DNA of 64,000 nt, taken from contig NZ_JAGYPJ010000001.1 of the NCBI RefSeq assembly GCF_018343695.1, forward strand, positions 631,001-695,000, written 5' to 3'. Position 1 is the stretch's first letter. Each line of letters opens with the position of its first letter. The notes beneath the pieces were generated by a model. It had not been told where the DNA came from, did no database searches, and saw only the letters and a program-made list of their open reading frames with translations. A program made the position numbers and the translations under genes. This DNA is from Lederbergia citrisecunda (GTDB taxonomy: Bacteria; Bacillota; Bacilli; Bacillales; Bacillaceae_C). Shown one piece after another: positions 44,606 to 54,052 of the stretch.

Positions 44606-44724
44606 TCTAACTCCAGGCGCCATCACCTCGAGGTCAAATAACAGATCCACTAAAAGTCATAGTGCGACTATTGGTGGATCAGAACATTTGCTTGTAGGCG
44701 ATTACGGGCGCCTTGCGCTTTTCT
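44606..44724. repeat. Intergenic repeat family A, copy after spoVIF
   Basis: TCTAACTCCAGGCGCCATCA begins and GGCGCCTTGCGCTTTTCTT ends it, with an internal dyad (GATCCACTAAAAGTC; GACTATTGGTGGATC) not obvious in the other copies. The remaining gap to 44878 shows no further feature. Confidence 0.5.
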
Positions 44725-44877
44725 TGACTATTGGCTATAATATGCGCCGAGGAATCGCGTACCGCGGCAAAGGAAAGCATGTATTTGGAGCGGTAATCAA
44801 TATATAATTTAAAAATGGGCATATTTATTCAATAAAATAGGGTATAGTTAAGGAAAGTACTTGTAGGGGTGAAAAGG

Positions 44878-45090
44878 ATGGGATATATTGCACCTATACA
44901 TAATTATCAATACACGCAATACCATGAAAGATTAAGGGCGAAAGCGAATAAAATAGAACCTTATCCGATCAATAAAGTTCAAAAAGTAAATTTGACTCCA
45001 GATAATAACTATAATGGCATTGAAAAAAAGTTTACATATTCAATAGAAAAAGTTACAGGAAAAGGGCGACATTTCAGCGAATATGTATAA
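44878..45090 (+). CDS. Small protein of unknown function, 70 aa
   Basis: A 70-residue polar, basic protein, Tyr/Gln-rich near the start (MGYIAPIHNYQYTQYHERLR) and ending GKGRHFSEYV. ATG 44878 lies 6 bases after AGGGGTG. It slightly overlaps a possible upstream start of the next gene. No family recognised; the sporulation neighbourhood is suggestive only. Confidence 0.6.
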   Translation: MGYIAPIHNYQYTQYHERLRAKANKIEPYPINKVQKVNLTPDNNYNGIEKKFTYSIEKVTGKGRHFSEYV

Positions 45091-45118
45091 AAGCATATTT
45101 GAAAGGAATGTCTTTTTT

Positions 45119-46012
45119 ATGTTGACGAAAATATCCGAATCTTGTTTTTGTATTAAAGGTCATGTAAATATTGGGTACATCACAAAAAATGGTCAGGGAT
45201 TATTAATCGACTGCGGATTGGATAAAGGAGCCGCCAAAAAAATCGTTAAAATCCTAAAAGAGAATCAACTCCCACTTCATTACTGTATTATTACTCATGG
45301 TCATGTTGATCATTATGGGGGAGCTGCTTACTTGCAAAAGGAATTGCAAGTTGAGCTATATTCTTCGAAGCTTGAATCATCATTTGTCGCCAATCCGATC
45401 CTTGAGCCAATTTATTTATGGAATGGCGCAATGCCAATTAAAGAATTGAGAAATAAATTTTTGGAAGGGGAAGAGGCACATATAGCAAGTTTTTTAAATG
45501 AAGGATTTCAGCAGATTGGTCCTTTTTCATTTAATGTTCTTTCTTTTCCGGGGCATAGTTATGGACAAATTGGGATATTTATTGATGAGATATTGTTTGC
45601 TGCAGACTCATATTTTGGAGTAGAGGTTCTAAAGAAACATAAAGTGCCCTTTATCGTAGATGCTAAGGCAACGTTGGAGACGCTAGAAAAAATATATAAT
45701 TTTATCTGTCAAGGGGCTTTACCTGGCCACGGTGAGTTTGAAACTGATATTAAACGAACAATTTATGCAAATATTGAATGTCATGAAAATATTCTTAAAT
45801 ACTTACTTTCAAGGCTTGAAGTTGAAGAAAATGGTATTTCAATGGAGAATTTACAAACAATCTTTTTCCATCAATATGAATTGAGTCCTGCCAATGTTGG
45901 GGCATGGCTTTTATATAGAACGTCTTATACTGCTTATATTTCAACATTAGTTGAAAAAGGACTTGTTACCATTTCCATTCATGATCATAAATTATGGTTA
46001 CGATGTTCATAA
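45119..46012 (+). CDS. MBL-fold metallo-hydrolase
   Basis: A 297-residue metallo-beta-lactamase-fold protein. Metal ligands: HGHVDHYGG, SFPGHSYGQIG, FAADSYFG and a C-terminal His in GALPGHGEFE. The last 70 residues form a small helical domain like RNase-Z/glyoxalase-type hydrolase tails. Substrate unknown. ATG 45119 follows GAAAGGAATG; an in-frame ATG 45083 inside the upstream gene is less likely. Convergent with yjcF. Confidence 0.85.
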   Translation: MLTKISESCFCIKGHVNIGYITKNGQGLLIDCGLDKGAAKKIVKILKENQLPLHYCIITHGHVDHYGGAAYLQKELQVELYSSKLESSFVANPILEPIYLWNGAMPIKELRNKFLEGEEAHIASFLNEGFQQIGPFSFNVLSFPGHSYGQIGIFIDEILFAADSYFGVEVLKKHKVPFIVDAKATLETLEKIYNFICQGALPGHGEFETDIKRTIYANIECHENILKYLLSRLEVEENGISMENLQTIFFHQYELSPANVGAWLLYRTSYTAYISTLVEKGLVTISIHDHKLWLRCS

Positions 46013-46026
46013 AATAAACTTATTAA

Positions 46027-46077
46027 AAACGTAAAGCCTCGGTCTTCTTATCACCGACCAAGGCTTGTTTTTACGTT
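46027..46077. terminator. Bidirectional terminator between MBL gene and yjcF
   Basis: AAACGTAAAGCCTCGGTC pairs with GACCAAGGCTTGTTTTTACG around TTCTTATCACC. Confidence 0.82.
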
Positions 46078-46496
46078 ATAATTTTTTCCATCGTCTTATG
46101 TGGAATGCCAGCATCTAAAAATTCATCAGAGACGACGGTATATCCTAACTTTTCATAAAATGGTATTGCATAGGTTTGGGCGTTGAGCTTTAGAATTACG
46201 ATACCACTTTCTTTTGCATGATCCTCAATGGCTCCCATAATGATTTTCCCAGCCCCAGATCCGCGATTAAGTGATAATACACATATACGTTCTATCTTCC
46301 CTTTTCCGTCCAATACTCTAAAACGGCCAGCTCCAATCGGAGTTCCTTCAGAATATAAAACAAAATGGTCAGAATGAGGTTCGAACTCGTCTATCTCAAG
46401 TTCATATGGAACTTTCTGTTCTTCTACAAACACTTTATTTCTTATGTTATAAGCATCTTGAAGCTGAGTTTCTGTACTGACTTTTACAACGTTCAT
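46071..46496 (-). CDS. yjcF: GNAT acetyltransferase, YjcF
   Basis: A 141-residue GNAT enzyme: NIRNKVFVEEQKVPYELE, IERICVLSLNRGSGAGKIIM (the acetyl-CoA loop R/Q-x-x-G-x-G/A type) and FYEKLGYTVVSDEFLDAGIPH. The acceptor is unknown. ATG 46496 lies 2 bases after the yjcG stop, so translation is coupled; last of the yjcH-yjcG-yjcF group. Confidence 0.88.
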   Translation of the reverse strand: MNVVKVSTETQLQDAYNIRNKVFVEEQKVPYELEIDEFEPHSDHFVLYSEGTPIGAGRFRVLDGKGKIERICVLSLNRGSGAGKIIMGAIEDHAKESGIVILKLNAQTYAIPFYEKLGYTVVSDEFLDAGIPHKTMEKIIT

Positions 46497-46498
46497 AT

Positions 46499-47014
46499 TT
46501 ACTGTGGATCCCTTCCTAGTCGAAATGTTTCATATACTGTCCAAGATTCATTTTCTAATTGGTAAACAAGATGAAAGCGGTCGATCATTTCCTCATGTTC
46601 GATTCCAAGCATACGTAAGGAACCATAAACATCTGAATGTTCATCATTCGATAACTTTTGACCGATTGTCACGTGTGGAACAAAAGGATGCTCGGATTCT
46701 CCATCTGGAATTTGCGCGTAACAATCATTATGGAGTCCTGTTAATTCTTCAATATTCTCTGCTTTAAAATATATCGTATTAGTGATAGGTTGGAATGAGC
46801 TTACTTTATTGATTTTTAAATTGAAAGGTTCATACTTTTTAGCAATTTCCTCAAGCTTTTCAGTTATTGCATCCGCATCCAAATCAGTATTAAATGCTTC
46901 TTTAATAGTTAAATGCGGAGGGATTAGGGCATAGTGTGGATCATATCGCTTTCGATAGGAATTTGCTAAATCTTGTAATTTTTTGGATGGAAAAATAACG
47001 ATGCCATATTTCAT
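46499..47014 (-). CDS. yjcG: 2H phosphoesterase (2'-5' RNA ligase family), YjcG
   Basis: A 171-residue two-histidine phosphoesterase with the paired HxT motifs [10 protein letters not shown] and [10 protein letters not shown]. The family acts on 2'-5' or cyclic phosphodiesters of RNA; substrate unknown here. ATG 47014 behind AGAAGGAGG. Between yjcH and yjcF on the minus strand, as in B. subtilis. Confidence 0.9.
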   Translation of the reverse strand: MKYGIVIFPSKKLQDLANSYRKRYDPHYALIPPHLTIKEAFNTDLDADAITEKLEEIAKKYEPFNLKINKVSSFQPITNTIYFKAENIEELTGLHNDCYAQIPDGESEHPFVPHVTIGQKLSNDEHSDVYGSLRMLGIEHEEMIDRFHLVYQLENESWTVYETFRLGRDPQ

Positions 47015-47125
47015 TTTCTTTTCCTCCTTCTTTCATACTAATGTTATGTTTTGGCAATTATAACATTCAATATCACTATATCAAATATTTAAATTTCTTC
47101 ATATAGCATTGATGCAGAAATGTGA

Positions 47126-47845
47126 TTAAGCAAACATTTTTTGCAAAGCTCTTTTTACATCAGGTTGCCAATATTTCCACGAATGTCCACCGTCAAACTC
47201 ATCATAAAACGTATGGAAACCTTTTTCTTTGAATAACTGATGAAGCTGTCTGTTTGGTGTCAGGAAATCACGATTATTCGATATTTTTACAACCGTTTCC
47301 TCTTTTCCGATAACTTGATACACGTCAAGAAGTGAGGCATTTTGATGGTTTTTAACAGCTTCAAGCACTGTCTCATTTACAAATGGAGAATGTAAGATTA
47401 CTTGGCCAAAAATATTAGGATATTTTAAGGCAGCCATTAGCGAAACTGTCCCAGCTAAGCTATCTCCCATAAGTGTTCTACCTTTACCCATTCCGGTTGT
47501 AGGATATTCCTTATCTAGCCATGGGACAAGCTCGTGAGCTAAAAAACGAATATAAGCTTGATGTTGTTCACCCGATGGATGGTACTTATTTCTTCTGTCA
47601 GTAACATTTTTATAATGTATCCCAACGATAATAATATTTTCAATTTGTTTTTGATCAATCAGCTCATCAGCATAGCGGGCCAAACGTCCCATTTGAAAAT
47701 AGTCTTTTCCGTCTTGAACGATGAGTAAAGAGTATTTATTAAGCGGTGAAAAAGTAGCAGGTAAATATACTAACAACGATAATGTTTCACCTAGTTCATT
47801 GCTCTTAAAATCAATATCATTAATGGTTCCTTGCGGGGATGGCAT
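47126..47845 (-). CDS. yjcH: Esterase-like alpha/beta hydrolase, YjcH
   Basis: A 239-residue esterase D-type protein. Nucleophile Ser in LMGDSLAGTVSL, acid likely in the NRDFLTPNR region, His in EFDGGHSWKYW. Related to enterochelin esterases/IroE-like hydrolases. Substrate unknown. ATG 47845 is preferred since AGGGAGG lies 7 bases before it; ATG 47851 abuts it. First gene of the yjcH-G-F group. Confidence 0.86.
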   Translation of the reverse strand: MPSPQGTINDIDFKSNELGETLSLLVYLPATFSPLNKYSLLIVQDGKDYFQMGRLARYADELIDQKQIENIIIVGIHYKNVTDRRNKYHPSGEQHQAYIRFLAHELVPWLDKEYPTTGMGKGRTLMGDSLAGTVSLMAALKYPNIFGQVILHSPFVNETVLEAVKNHQNASLLDVYQVIGKEETVVKISNNRDFLTPNRQLHQLFKEKGFHTFYDEFDGGHSWKYWQPDVKRALQKMFA

Positions 47846-48026
47846 TGTCATTCCTCCCTAAAAACTTGTTGGTGAATATTTTACCACAGAAATCTTTATG
47901 AAGTGATAAAAGATGCATGTAATGTTCTTGTTATAGGTATAAAGCTCTGAAATGCCCGTTTTTTGTTCACTTAAAAGAAATTTATGATAATATTGTGGAC
48001 ATAATTATCCTAAAGGAGGAGAATAC

Positions 48027-49055
48027 GTGAAAATAAAGAGTCTTTTTTTAGGTGCAGCACTTATAATCATTCTGTCAATCCTTTTAACCGGTTGTGGAAG
48101 TAGTCAAAAGGATGGTGGAAATAAATCAGGTGGTAATAAAGGAACTGAGAATGCTGAAAACGGAAAAAAGGATTATGGAATTAAATTCCTAAGTATTGCA
48201 ACTGGTGGTACAGGAGGAACGTATTATCCACTTGGCGGAAATTTTGCCAGTATGATTCAAGATGCAACTGGGATTGATTCAAATGCAGTAACTTCCAATG
48301 CATCCGCCGAAAATATGGCACTTATGAAGAAAAAAGAAGTAGAGGTTGCTTTTACGCAAACAGATATCGCAACGTATGCAAATGAAGGTACGATGATGTT
48401 CAATGGTGAAAAAGTTGATAACATAAGAGGGCTTGGTACGTTGTACCCCGAGACCATCCAAATCGTTACTACTTCTAAGACAGGAATTAAATCAGTAGAA
48501 GATTTAAAAGGTAAATCCGTTTCAATTGGAGAAGCGGGGTCCGGAACGAGAGCAAACGCCGAACAAATATTAGAGATGTATGGCATGACAGTAGACGATC
48601 TAAAATCACGTAATCTGTCATTTGATGATTCCACTACAGGGATCCAAGATGGAACAATCGATGCTGCGTTCATTACTGCAGGAACACCGACTGGGGCAGT
48701 TGAAGGATTAGCTGCTACAGAAGATGTGGCTATTGTTCCAATTGATAGTGATAAAATTGATGCATTAATAGATAAATATCCGTATTATTCTAAGGAAACG
48801 ATCTCATCTGGAACATATCCGTCCATTAAAACGAATATTGAAACTGTTGCTGTTCAGGCGATGCTCGTTGTCCGTAGCGATTTGAAAGATGATCTTGTGT
48901 ACGATATAGCAAAAGCCATTTTTGAAAATACAGATAAAATTGGCCACGCAAAAGGGAAGCTGATCAAAGCTGAAAATGCACTAAATGGTATGGGAATTGA
49001 AATCCATCCTGGTGCAAAAAAATATTTTGATGAAAAAGGTGTTTCAGCAAAATAA
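48027..49055 (+). CDS. TAXI-family TRAP transporter substrate-binding lipoprotein
   Basis: A 342-residue lipoprotein: signal LFLGAALIIILSILLTGC, a Gly/Asn/Lys linker, then the TAXI domain (FLSIATGGTGGTYYPLGGNFASM; SVSIGEAGSGTRANAEQIL; DAAFITAGTPTGAV). It captures a substrate (often glutamate-like or other carboxylates) for the fused permease downstream. GTG start behind AAAGGAGGAG. A terminator-like hairpin follows, which would favour higher expression of the binding protein than of the permease. Confidence 0.92.
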   Translation: MKIKSLFLGAALIIILSILLTGCGSSQKDGGNKSGGNKGTENAENGKKDYGIKFLSIATGGTGGTYYPLGGNFASMIQDATGIDSNAVTSNASAENMALMKKKEVEVAFTQTDIATYANEGTMMFNGEKVDNIRGLGTLYPETIQIVTTSKTGIKSVEDLKGKSVSIGEAGSGTRANAEQILEMYGMTVDDLKSRNLSFDDSTTGIQDGTIDAAFITAGTPTGAVEGLAATEDVAIVPIDSDKIDALIDKYPYYSKETISSGTYPSIKTNIETVAVQAMLVVRSDLKDDLVYDIAKAIFENTDKIGHAKGKLIKAENALNGMGIEIHPGAKKYFDEKGVSAK

Positions 49056-49071
49056 TAAGGTGGGAATATAG

Positions 49072-49108
49072 GAATAGACCGTTTCTTGCCATCCGGTCTA
49101 TTCTTTCT
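49072..49108 (+). terminator. Hairpin between TAXI protein and DUF1850 gene
   Basis: GAATAGACCG pairs with CGGTCTATTC around TTTCTTGCCATC, followed by TTTCTACTTTC. Position inside the transporter operon suggests partial termination. Confidence 0.7.
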
Positions 49109-49153
49109 ACTTTCATTTTTTGCAACACATGTTAGGGTGGAAACCTGGAGACT

Positions 49154-49675
49154 ATGATTGTGAAATATGTAAAAATCGTATTTATTGTCATTATCATGTT
49201 TATTATTTTTTGTATACCCTTCCAAAAATCTTTTGTGATTGAAAAAGGTATCTCTGGAAAGGTCCTCGCCTATTTTCCAATACATCAAACAAACAAAACC
49301 TTTCACATACTTTATACTCATTCCATTCATAAATCCGACGTGAAAGAGACTTACATTATTTTAAACAATAATAAAATACGCCAAATCGAGTTAATGTATG
49401 AAGATACATCGATAGGTATGCCTTCAAATGCAGAAGAAGGTGAGACATTTGAGATGGTTGAAGGAAAATATGTTATACGTAATATGAAAAGAGATTTTCA
49501 ATCAATAAATATGCGTGTTGCCCAAGTAGTAGGCGATCACACATTATTTGTGAACGGATGCCAATTAAAGTTGTCTTCAATAGTGGAGCCTGGTTCATTA
49601 GTAAAGATGAAAGTAAGGCGTTTATCGTTGTGGCAGTCATGGAGAGGAGTGAATATTGTTGGTAAATCAACATGA
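49154..49675 (+). CDS. DUF1850 protein of the TRAP operon
   Basis: A 173-residue protein with an N-terminal membrane helix (VKIVFIVIIMFIIFCIPF) and a DUF1850 domain (FHILYTHSIHKSDVKETY; MPSNAEEGETFEM). DUF1850 genes often lie between TAXI and fused permease genes; role unknown. ATG behind CTGGAGACT (moderate). Its end overlaps the permease start by 20 bases. Confidence 0.85.
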   Translation: MIVKYVKIVFIVIIMFIIFCIPFQKSFVIEKGISGKVLAYFPIHQTNKTFHILYTHSIHKSDVKETYIILNNNKIRQIELMYEDTSIGMPSNAEEGETFEMVEGKYVIRNMKRDFQSINMRVAQVVGDHTLFVNGCQLKLSSIVEPGSLVKMKVRRLSLWQSWRGVNIVGKST

Positions 49676-51605
49676 AACCTTAACAGTAGAAAAACAACAA
49701 GAAATATTAGAGAAATATGATCCAGATTCAGCAACAAGAAAATTAAAAGGGTCGATGGGCGTCGTAGTTTTCGTAGGTTTGCTTGCATTTTCAATTTTTC
49801 AACTGTATGCATCTATAACCCAAACCGTACCAAGACAAGTATTATTGTCCATCCATCTAGGATTTGCTTTATCTCTAATCTTCATATTATTTCCAGCTAG
49901 TAGGAAAATGAGAAAAAAAGATTCAGTAGTTTGGTATGATTATATATTATCAATACTTGCAGTTGGAGTAGGTGCTTATTGGCCATTAATGTTAGATACC
50001 ATTGTAAACAGAGTAGGTGTCTTGACGACTCTTGATTTAACTGTTGGAACAATTGGGATTATATTAACGCTAGAGGCAACAAGAAGGGCAGTAGGACTAC
50101 CAATTACAATCATCGCTACATTATTTATCGCATATGCTTATTTTGGTCAGTCGATGCCCGGATTTTTAGCTCATCGAGGCTTGAACTTTGAAGGACTTGT
50201 AAACACAATGTTTTTTACTTCACAAGGGATTCTTGGTACGCCATTATACGTTTCCGCAACTTTTATTTTCTTATTTTTGCTATTTGGTGCGTTTCTTGTA
50301 AAAACAGGGGTTGGACAATATTTTAATGATTTAGCATTATCTATTGCTGGAAAAAGAATTGGTGGTCCAGCAAAAGTAGCTATTTTTTCAAGTGCTTTAC
50401 AAGGAACAATCAGTGGAAGTTCTGTTGCAAACGTTGTTACCTCAGGCTCTTTTACGATTCCGATGATGAAAAGATTAGGGTATCGGAAGGAATTCGCGGG
50501 AGCTGTCGAAGCAGCTGCATCGACTGGAGGACAAATCATGCCACCAGTTATGGGAGCAGCAGCCTTTTTGATGGTAGAATTTATTGGTGGAATTAGTTAC
50601 TGGGATATTGCAAAAGCTGCAGCTATACCAGCCATTCTTTATTTCTCAGGTATATGGATTATGACTCACTTTGAAGCAAAAAGGGTTGGTCTTAAAGGAC
50701 TGACAAAAGAGCAGCTTCCGAATCGAAAAGAAGTTTTGTCAAAAATTTATTTACTAATCCCGATATTATTGGTTATTTTTCTCTTAATGAGTGGAGTAAG
50801 TGTTATGAGGGCAGCTCTTTGGTCCATTGTTGGTACGATTGTTGTTAGTGCTCTCCGCAAAGATACTCGTATTGGATTTAAAAAAATTATTGAAGCTTTA
50901 GTGGACGGTGCTCGAACTGCATTATCGGTAGCTGCAGCAACTGCTTCTGCAGGAATTATTGTAGGAGTTGTAACGAAAACAGGTCTTGGATTAAAACTAG
51001 CCAATGGTCTAGTTGGACTCGCGAATGAACAATTGCTTTTAACCTTATTTTTTACAATGTTAACATCCATTGTATTAGGAATGGGATCTCCAACGACTGC
51101 TAACTATGTTATTACTTCAACAATTGCCGCTCCAGCTATTATATTACTTGGAGTCCCGGCGCTGTCTGCTCACCTTTTCGTATTCTATTTTGGGATTGTC
51201 GCTGACATCACACCTCCAGTAGCGTTAGCTGCATTTGCCGCAGCTGGAGTGGCAGGGGGAGAACCGATAAGAACTGGGGTAAATGCATCTAAACTCGCAA
51301 TTGCTGCTTTCGTCATACCATATATGTTTGTCTTATCTCCAGAATTATTAATGATTGATACAACAATCCCATATTTAATATGGGTTGTGTTTACGGCATT
51401 TACAGGAATGATTGGAATTGGTGCAGGAATTATCGGGTATTGGTATAGAAAACTGTATTGGTTTGAGCGGTTACTTGCAGTAGCTGCAGGGCTAATGCTC
51501 ATGTACCCAGAAGGAATGAGCGATACAATTGGAATGATATTATTTGTGATATTAGTTGTAAGCCAAATCATGACGAAAAATAAGGGAAAGTATAGATTGG
51601 CTTAA
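49656..51605 (+). CDS. TRAP transporter permease, fused 4TM/12TM
   Basis: A 649-residue polytopic protein with the fused DctQ-M architecture: small-subunit part to about 180, then the DctM-like part with ALQGTISGSSVANVVTSGSFTIPMMKRLGY, GQIMPPVMGAAAFLM and FYFGIVADITPPVALAAFAAAGVAGGEP. It drives Na+- or H+-coupled uptake of the substrate bound by the TAXI protein. TTG start behind GAGAGGAGTG, inside the end of the DUF1850 gene. Confidence 0.93.
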   Translation: MLVNQHETLTVEKQQEILEKYDPDSATRKLKGSMGVVVFVGLLAFSIFQLYASITQTVPRQVLLSIHLGFALSLIFILFPASRKMRKKDSVVWYDYILSILAVGVGAYWPLMLDTIVNRVGVLTTLDLTVGTIGIILTLEATRRAVGLPITIIATLFIAYAYFGQSMPGFLAHRGLNFEGLVNTMFFTSQGILGTPLYVSATFIFLFLLFGAFLVKTGVGQYFNDLALSIAGKRIGGPAKVAIFSSALQGTISGSSVANVVTSGSFTIPMMKRLGYRKEFAGAVEAAASTGGQIMPPVMGAAAFLMVEFIGGISYWDIAKAAAIPAILYFSGIWIMTHFEAKRVGLKGLTKEQLPNRKEVLSKIYLLIPILLVIFLLMSGVSVMRAALWSIVGTIVVSALRKDTRIGFKKIIEALVDGARTALSVAAATASAGIIVGVVTKTGLGLKLANGLVGLANEQLLLTLFFTMLTSIVLGMGSPTTANYVITSTIAAPAIILLGVPALSAHLFVFYFGIVADITPPVALAAFAAAGVAGGEPIRTGVNASKLAIAAFVIPYMFVLSPELLMIDTTIPYLIWVVFTAFTGMIGIGAGIIGYWYRKLYWFERLLAVAAGLMLMYPEGMSDTIGMILFVILVVSQIMTKNKGKYRLA

Positions 51606-51680
51606 ATGTGTCTGCTTTCTTGACGGAATATCATGTACGGTCATGATGAGGTGATTATTGTGACCGTATTTTTTCGGATT

Positions 51681-51857
51681 ACCGTCTGTAATTTTAATTT
51701 ACTGGCCAGTGATTTTAGTTTACTGTCCACGAACCTGTGATTACTGGCCATAGATATAGTTTTACTGTCCGCGATCTCGATAATACATGCCGTAGATATA
51801 TTTTTACTTTCAGTCACCCCGACTATACTGCTCATCTACTAAATTTACTATCTGTCA
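51681..51857. repeat. Degenerate 21-bp tandem repeat array
   Basis: About eight units, six of exactly 21 bases, each beginning ACTGTCC or ACTGGCC-like and most ending AGTTT/TTTTT. Unit starts include 51701, 51722, 51743, 51764 and 51785. On the minus strand the array stays open and gives a 7-residue repeat with S-K at fixed positions, which is probably a by-product. It fills the gap between the TRAP permease and tRNA-Val. Confidence 0.7.
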
Positions 51858-51941
51858 TGTCTTAAAGCTGATTTTTCTGTAATTGAGAGATCATCAAAAA
51901 ATGACAATCTTATGGATAAACAAGAAATCCTGAAAAAATCG

Positions 51942-51970
51942 TTGACTCATACCCAAGTTCATTGTATATT
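51942..51970 (+). promoter_or_regulatory. Promoter of tRNA-Val
   Basis: -35 TTGACT, 17 bases, -10 TATATT. Transcription would start about 20 bases before the tRNA. Confidence 0.75.
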
Positions 51971-51995
51971 ATTAATTGTCTAGTTTAATACATAT

Positions 51996-52067
51996 GATCC
52001 GATAGTTCAGTGGGAGAATACATCCTTGACAGGGATGGGGTCGGGGGTTCGAATCCCTCTCGGATCA
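51996..52067 (+). tRNA. tRNA-Val (anticodon GAC)
   Basis: A 72-base cloverleaf: acceptor GATCCGA/TCGGATC (7 perfect pairs), D arm GTTC/GAAT with loop AGTGGGA, anticodon arm CATCC/GGATG with loop TTGACAG (anticodon GAC, reading GUC and GUU), variable GGGTC, T arm GGGGG/CCCTC with loop TTCGAAT, discriminator A. CCA is not encoded (TCA follows). It is a lone tRNA gene. A second partial copy of its 3' end lies at about 55992-56025. Confidence 0.9.
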
Positions 52068-52174
52068 TCATAGAAAAGGGGCTGGGACAAAACAGCTTCT
52101 AAATGAAAAAAAGTGAAATCGACGATGCGATTTCACTTTTTTTCACTATATTTCTCATATATGTGGACAAGATC

Positions 52175-53742
52175 TTACGATCTTGCCGCATATTTTCTTA
52201 AATTTACGGCCATTAATGCGAGGCCGATGTCGTTTTCAACTTTCGATTTTCCACGTACAGAAAATCGAGTGAAACCTAAATTAGCCTTCAGAAATCCAAA
52301 AATTGGTTCCACGTCAATTTTACGTTGACGATAAATAGCACCTGTTTTTTCTTCTAAAAGCTTCGCTCTAATATATTCTTTTTGTTGTTCCCACTTCTCA
52401 TTTATCATCAGCTTACGTTTTTTTCCTTCTTGCGCATTTGTACAACTTTTTCGAAGTGGACAATCCGTACAGTTTTCACATTCATAGATTTTAAACGTGC
52501 GTTGGAAACCTGTTTTGTCTGTTGGATTCGAATAATATTTAAACTTCACTTGTTGTCCATTCGGACAAGTATAGGCATCGCTTTTTTCATCGTATGCCCA
52601 GTTGCCCGATTTAAACGGATCCTTTTTGTACTTTCTTTTTTGTTCGTTTAAATAGTTTCCATACGTAATCAATGGTGTACGCATGCGCATGGATAGAATA
52701 TTATCATAATTTTGTTCGCTACCATATCCGGCATCTGCGACGATATGTTTAGGTAATTAGAAATTCTGCTCAATTAGATCTAGAAATGGCATAAGTGTTT
52801 TCGTGTCCGTTGGATTTGAGAAAATGCCGAAGGCAAACGTATACTGTCCTTCGGACGCAATTTGGAGATTATAACCGGGCTTTAATTGACCGTTTTGCAT
52901 ATAATCATCTTTCATTCGCATAAATGTCGCATGGTGGTCTGTTTTCGAATAACTATTCCGTGTACTAAATATTTCGAAGTCTTTTTGTTATTTTTTCTTT
53001 CGTTCAATCCATTCATAAACTTGTTTCACAATTTGTTTCGGTGTTTTTCGTTCGCTACGCAATTTTTTGCGTCCATAGACATCATTAGAATTTTCGATTT
53101 TCCCCGTATATTCTTCAATGACTTCTTCTATGTTTTCGGCGATATGAGATAGCTCTTCAATTGAAAGTTGTTCGTTGTTTTCTCGTGTCATTTCAGGGGT
53201 GATTTGTTTTTCAAGTAGCTCATTGTAAAGCTGATTCGACTTCTCAACCAGATTCTTATGATATTTTTCAGCGGATTTCTTCCATACAAAGGTGAATTTA
53301 TTGGCGTTAGCTTCGATTTTTGTACCATCAATAAAAATTGCTTCCTGATCGATTAGCTTTTCTTGCACAAGCTGACAGCGGAATTGAATAAAGCACTGAC
53401 GAATCAACTCTTTCATTTCTGGATGTATACGGAATCGATTGATTGTGCGATAACTTGGCTCATAGCCTTGGGCTAGCCACATCATATGCATACTATCTTT
53501 CACAAGATCCTCGATTTTCTTCTACCAGAGAAAGCGGATTGCGTATAACCACATAAAATTATTTTAAGCATCATGCGTGGGTGATAGGCAGGGCAACCTG
53601 TATGGCGTAAGAAAGAGTCGAAGGCTCTCTCAGGAATACTTTCTACTAAATGATGAATAGAAAAAGCAACATCGTTTTCTTGTAATTTCACTTCTAAATC
53701 TAAAGGTAAAATCAGTTGATTTATGTTATAATCTTTAAACAT
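52175..53742 (-). pseudogene. IS1182-type transposase, disrupted
   Basis: The reading frame of a DDE transposase is broken three times: a frameshift near 53515 (after QSAFSGR), an in-frame TAA at 52988 and another at 52757. Recognisable pieces are RAFDSFLRHTGCPAYHPRMM, EAIFIDGTKIEANANKFTF, KTDHHATFMRMKDDYMQNGQ, HIVADAGYGSEQNYDN, YECENCTDCPLRKSC and the end GFLKANLGFTRFSVRGKSKV. These are IS1182-family features including the Cys-rich insert. The element cannot move by itself. Confidence 0.88.
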
Positions 53743-53826
53743 AAGGACACTTCTTTCTGATTTAAATTTGGTATGGGTACTTAAATTTTATCAGAAGATG
53801 TCCTTTTTATTATGAAAAAAAATCAA

Positions 53827-53869
53827 AGCCTGTGAAATTTTACTCCTCGTAAAATTTCACAGGCTTTTT
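53827..53869. terminator. Strong hairpin inside the right end of the IS
   Basis: GCCTGTGAAATTTTAC and GTAAAATTTCACAGGC pair perfectly around TCCTC, with AAA before and TTTTT after; bidirectional. Confidence 0.85.
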
Positions 53870-53981
53870 AGTGTTTAGAGGAGGGTTTTGTCCCAGCCTC
53901 TTTTTTCTTTTTTCATTACTATAGAAAACGATCTTACTTAAAAGGAAAAAAACGCATAGAACATTATTATATATAAATGTT

Positions 53982-54003
53982 TATATATAAATATTTACAT
54001 ATA
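53982..54003. promoter_or_regulatory. AT-rich dyad, candidate PadR operator
   Basis: TATATAAATATTTACATA lies in a 22-base dyad with one mismatch. It fits, with one change, the ATGT-8N-ACAT form reported for PadR-family sites. A related AT-rich stretch adjoins. It precedes the MFS gene, whose partner gene encodes a PadR regulator. Confidence 0.4.
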
Positions 54004-54052
54004 TAAAATAATGAGCTACACTTTTGGTAACAATTATAAGTTGAAAGGGAAG

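Larger units (their letters stand above)
52078..53900. mobile_element. Decayed IS1182-type insertion sequence
   Basis: A 1.8-kb element with terminal inverted repeats GGGGCTGGGACAAAAC (left) and GTTTTGTCCCAGCCTC (right), one mismatch. Strong hairpins lie just inside both ends (GTGAAATCG at 52111; GCCTGTGAAATTTTAC at 53829), likely blocking read-through transcription. The transposase on the minus strand is inactivated. It begins 10 bases after tRNA-Val. No clear target duplication is seen. Confidence 0.85.

Noticed and set aside
51641-51835. 64-codon minus-strand frame with 7-residue repeats
   Set aside because: It is open because the 21-bp array has a period divisible by three; no ribosome site was found. 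Kept as a repeat feature instead.
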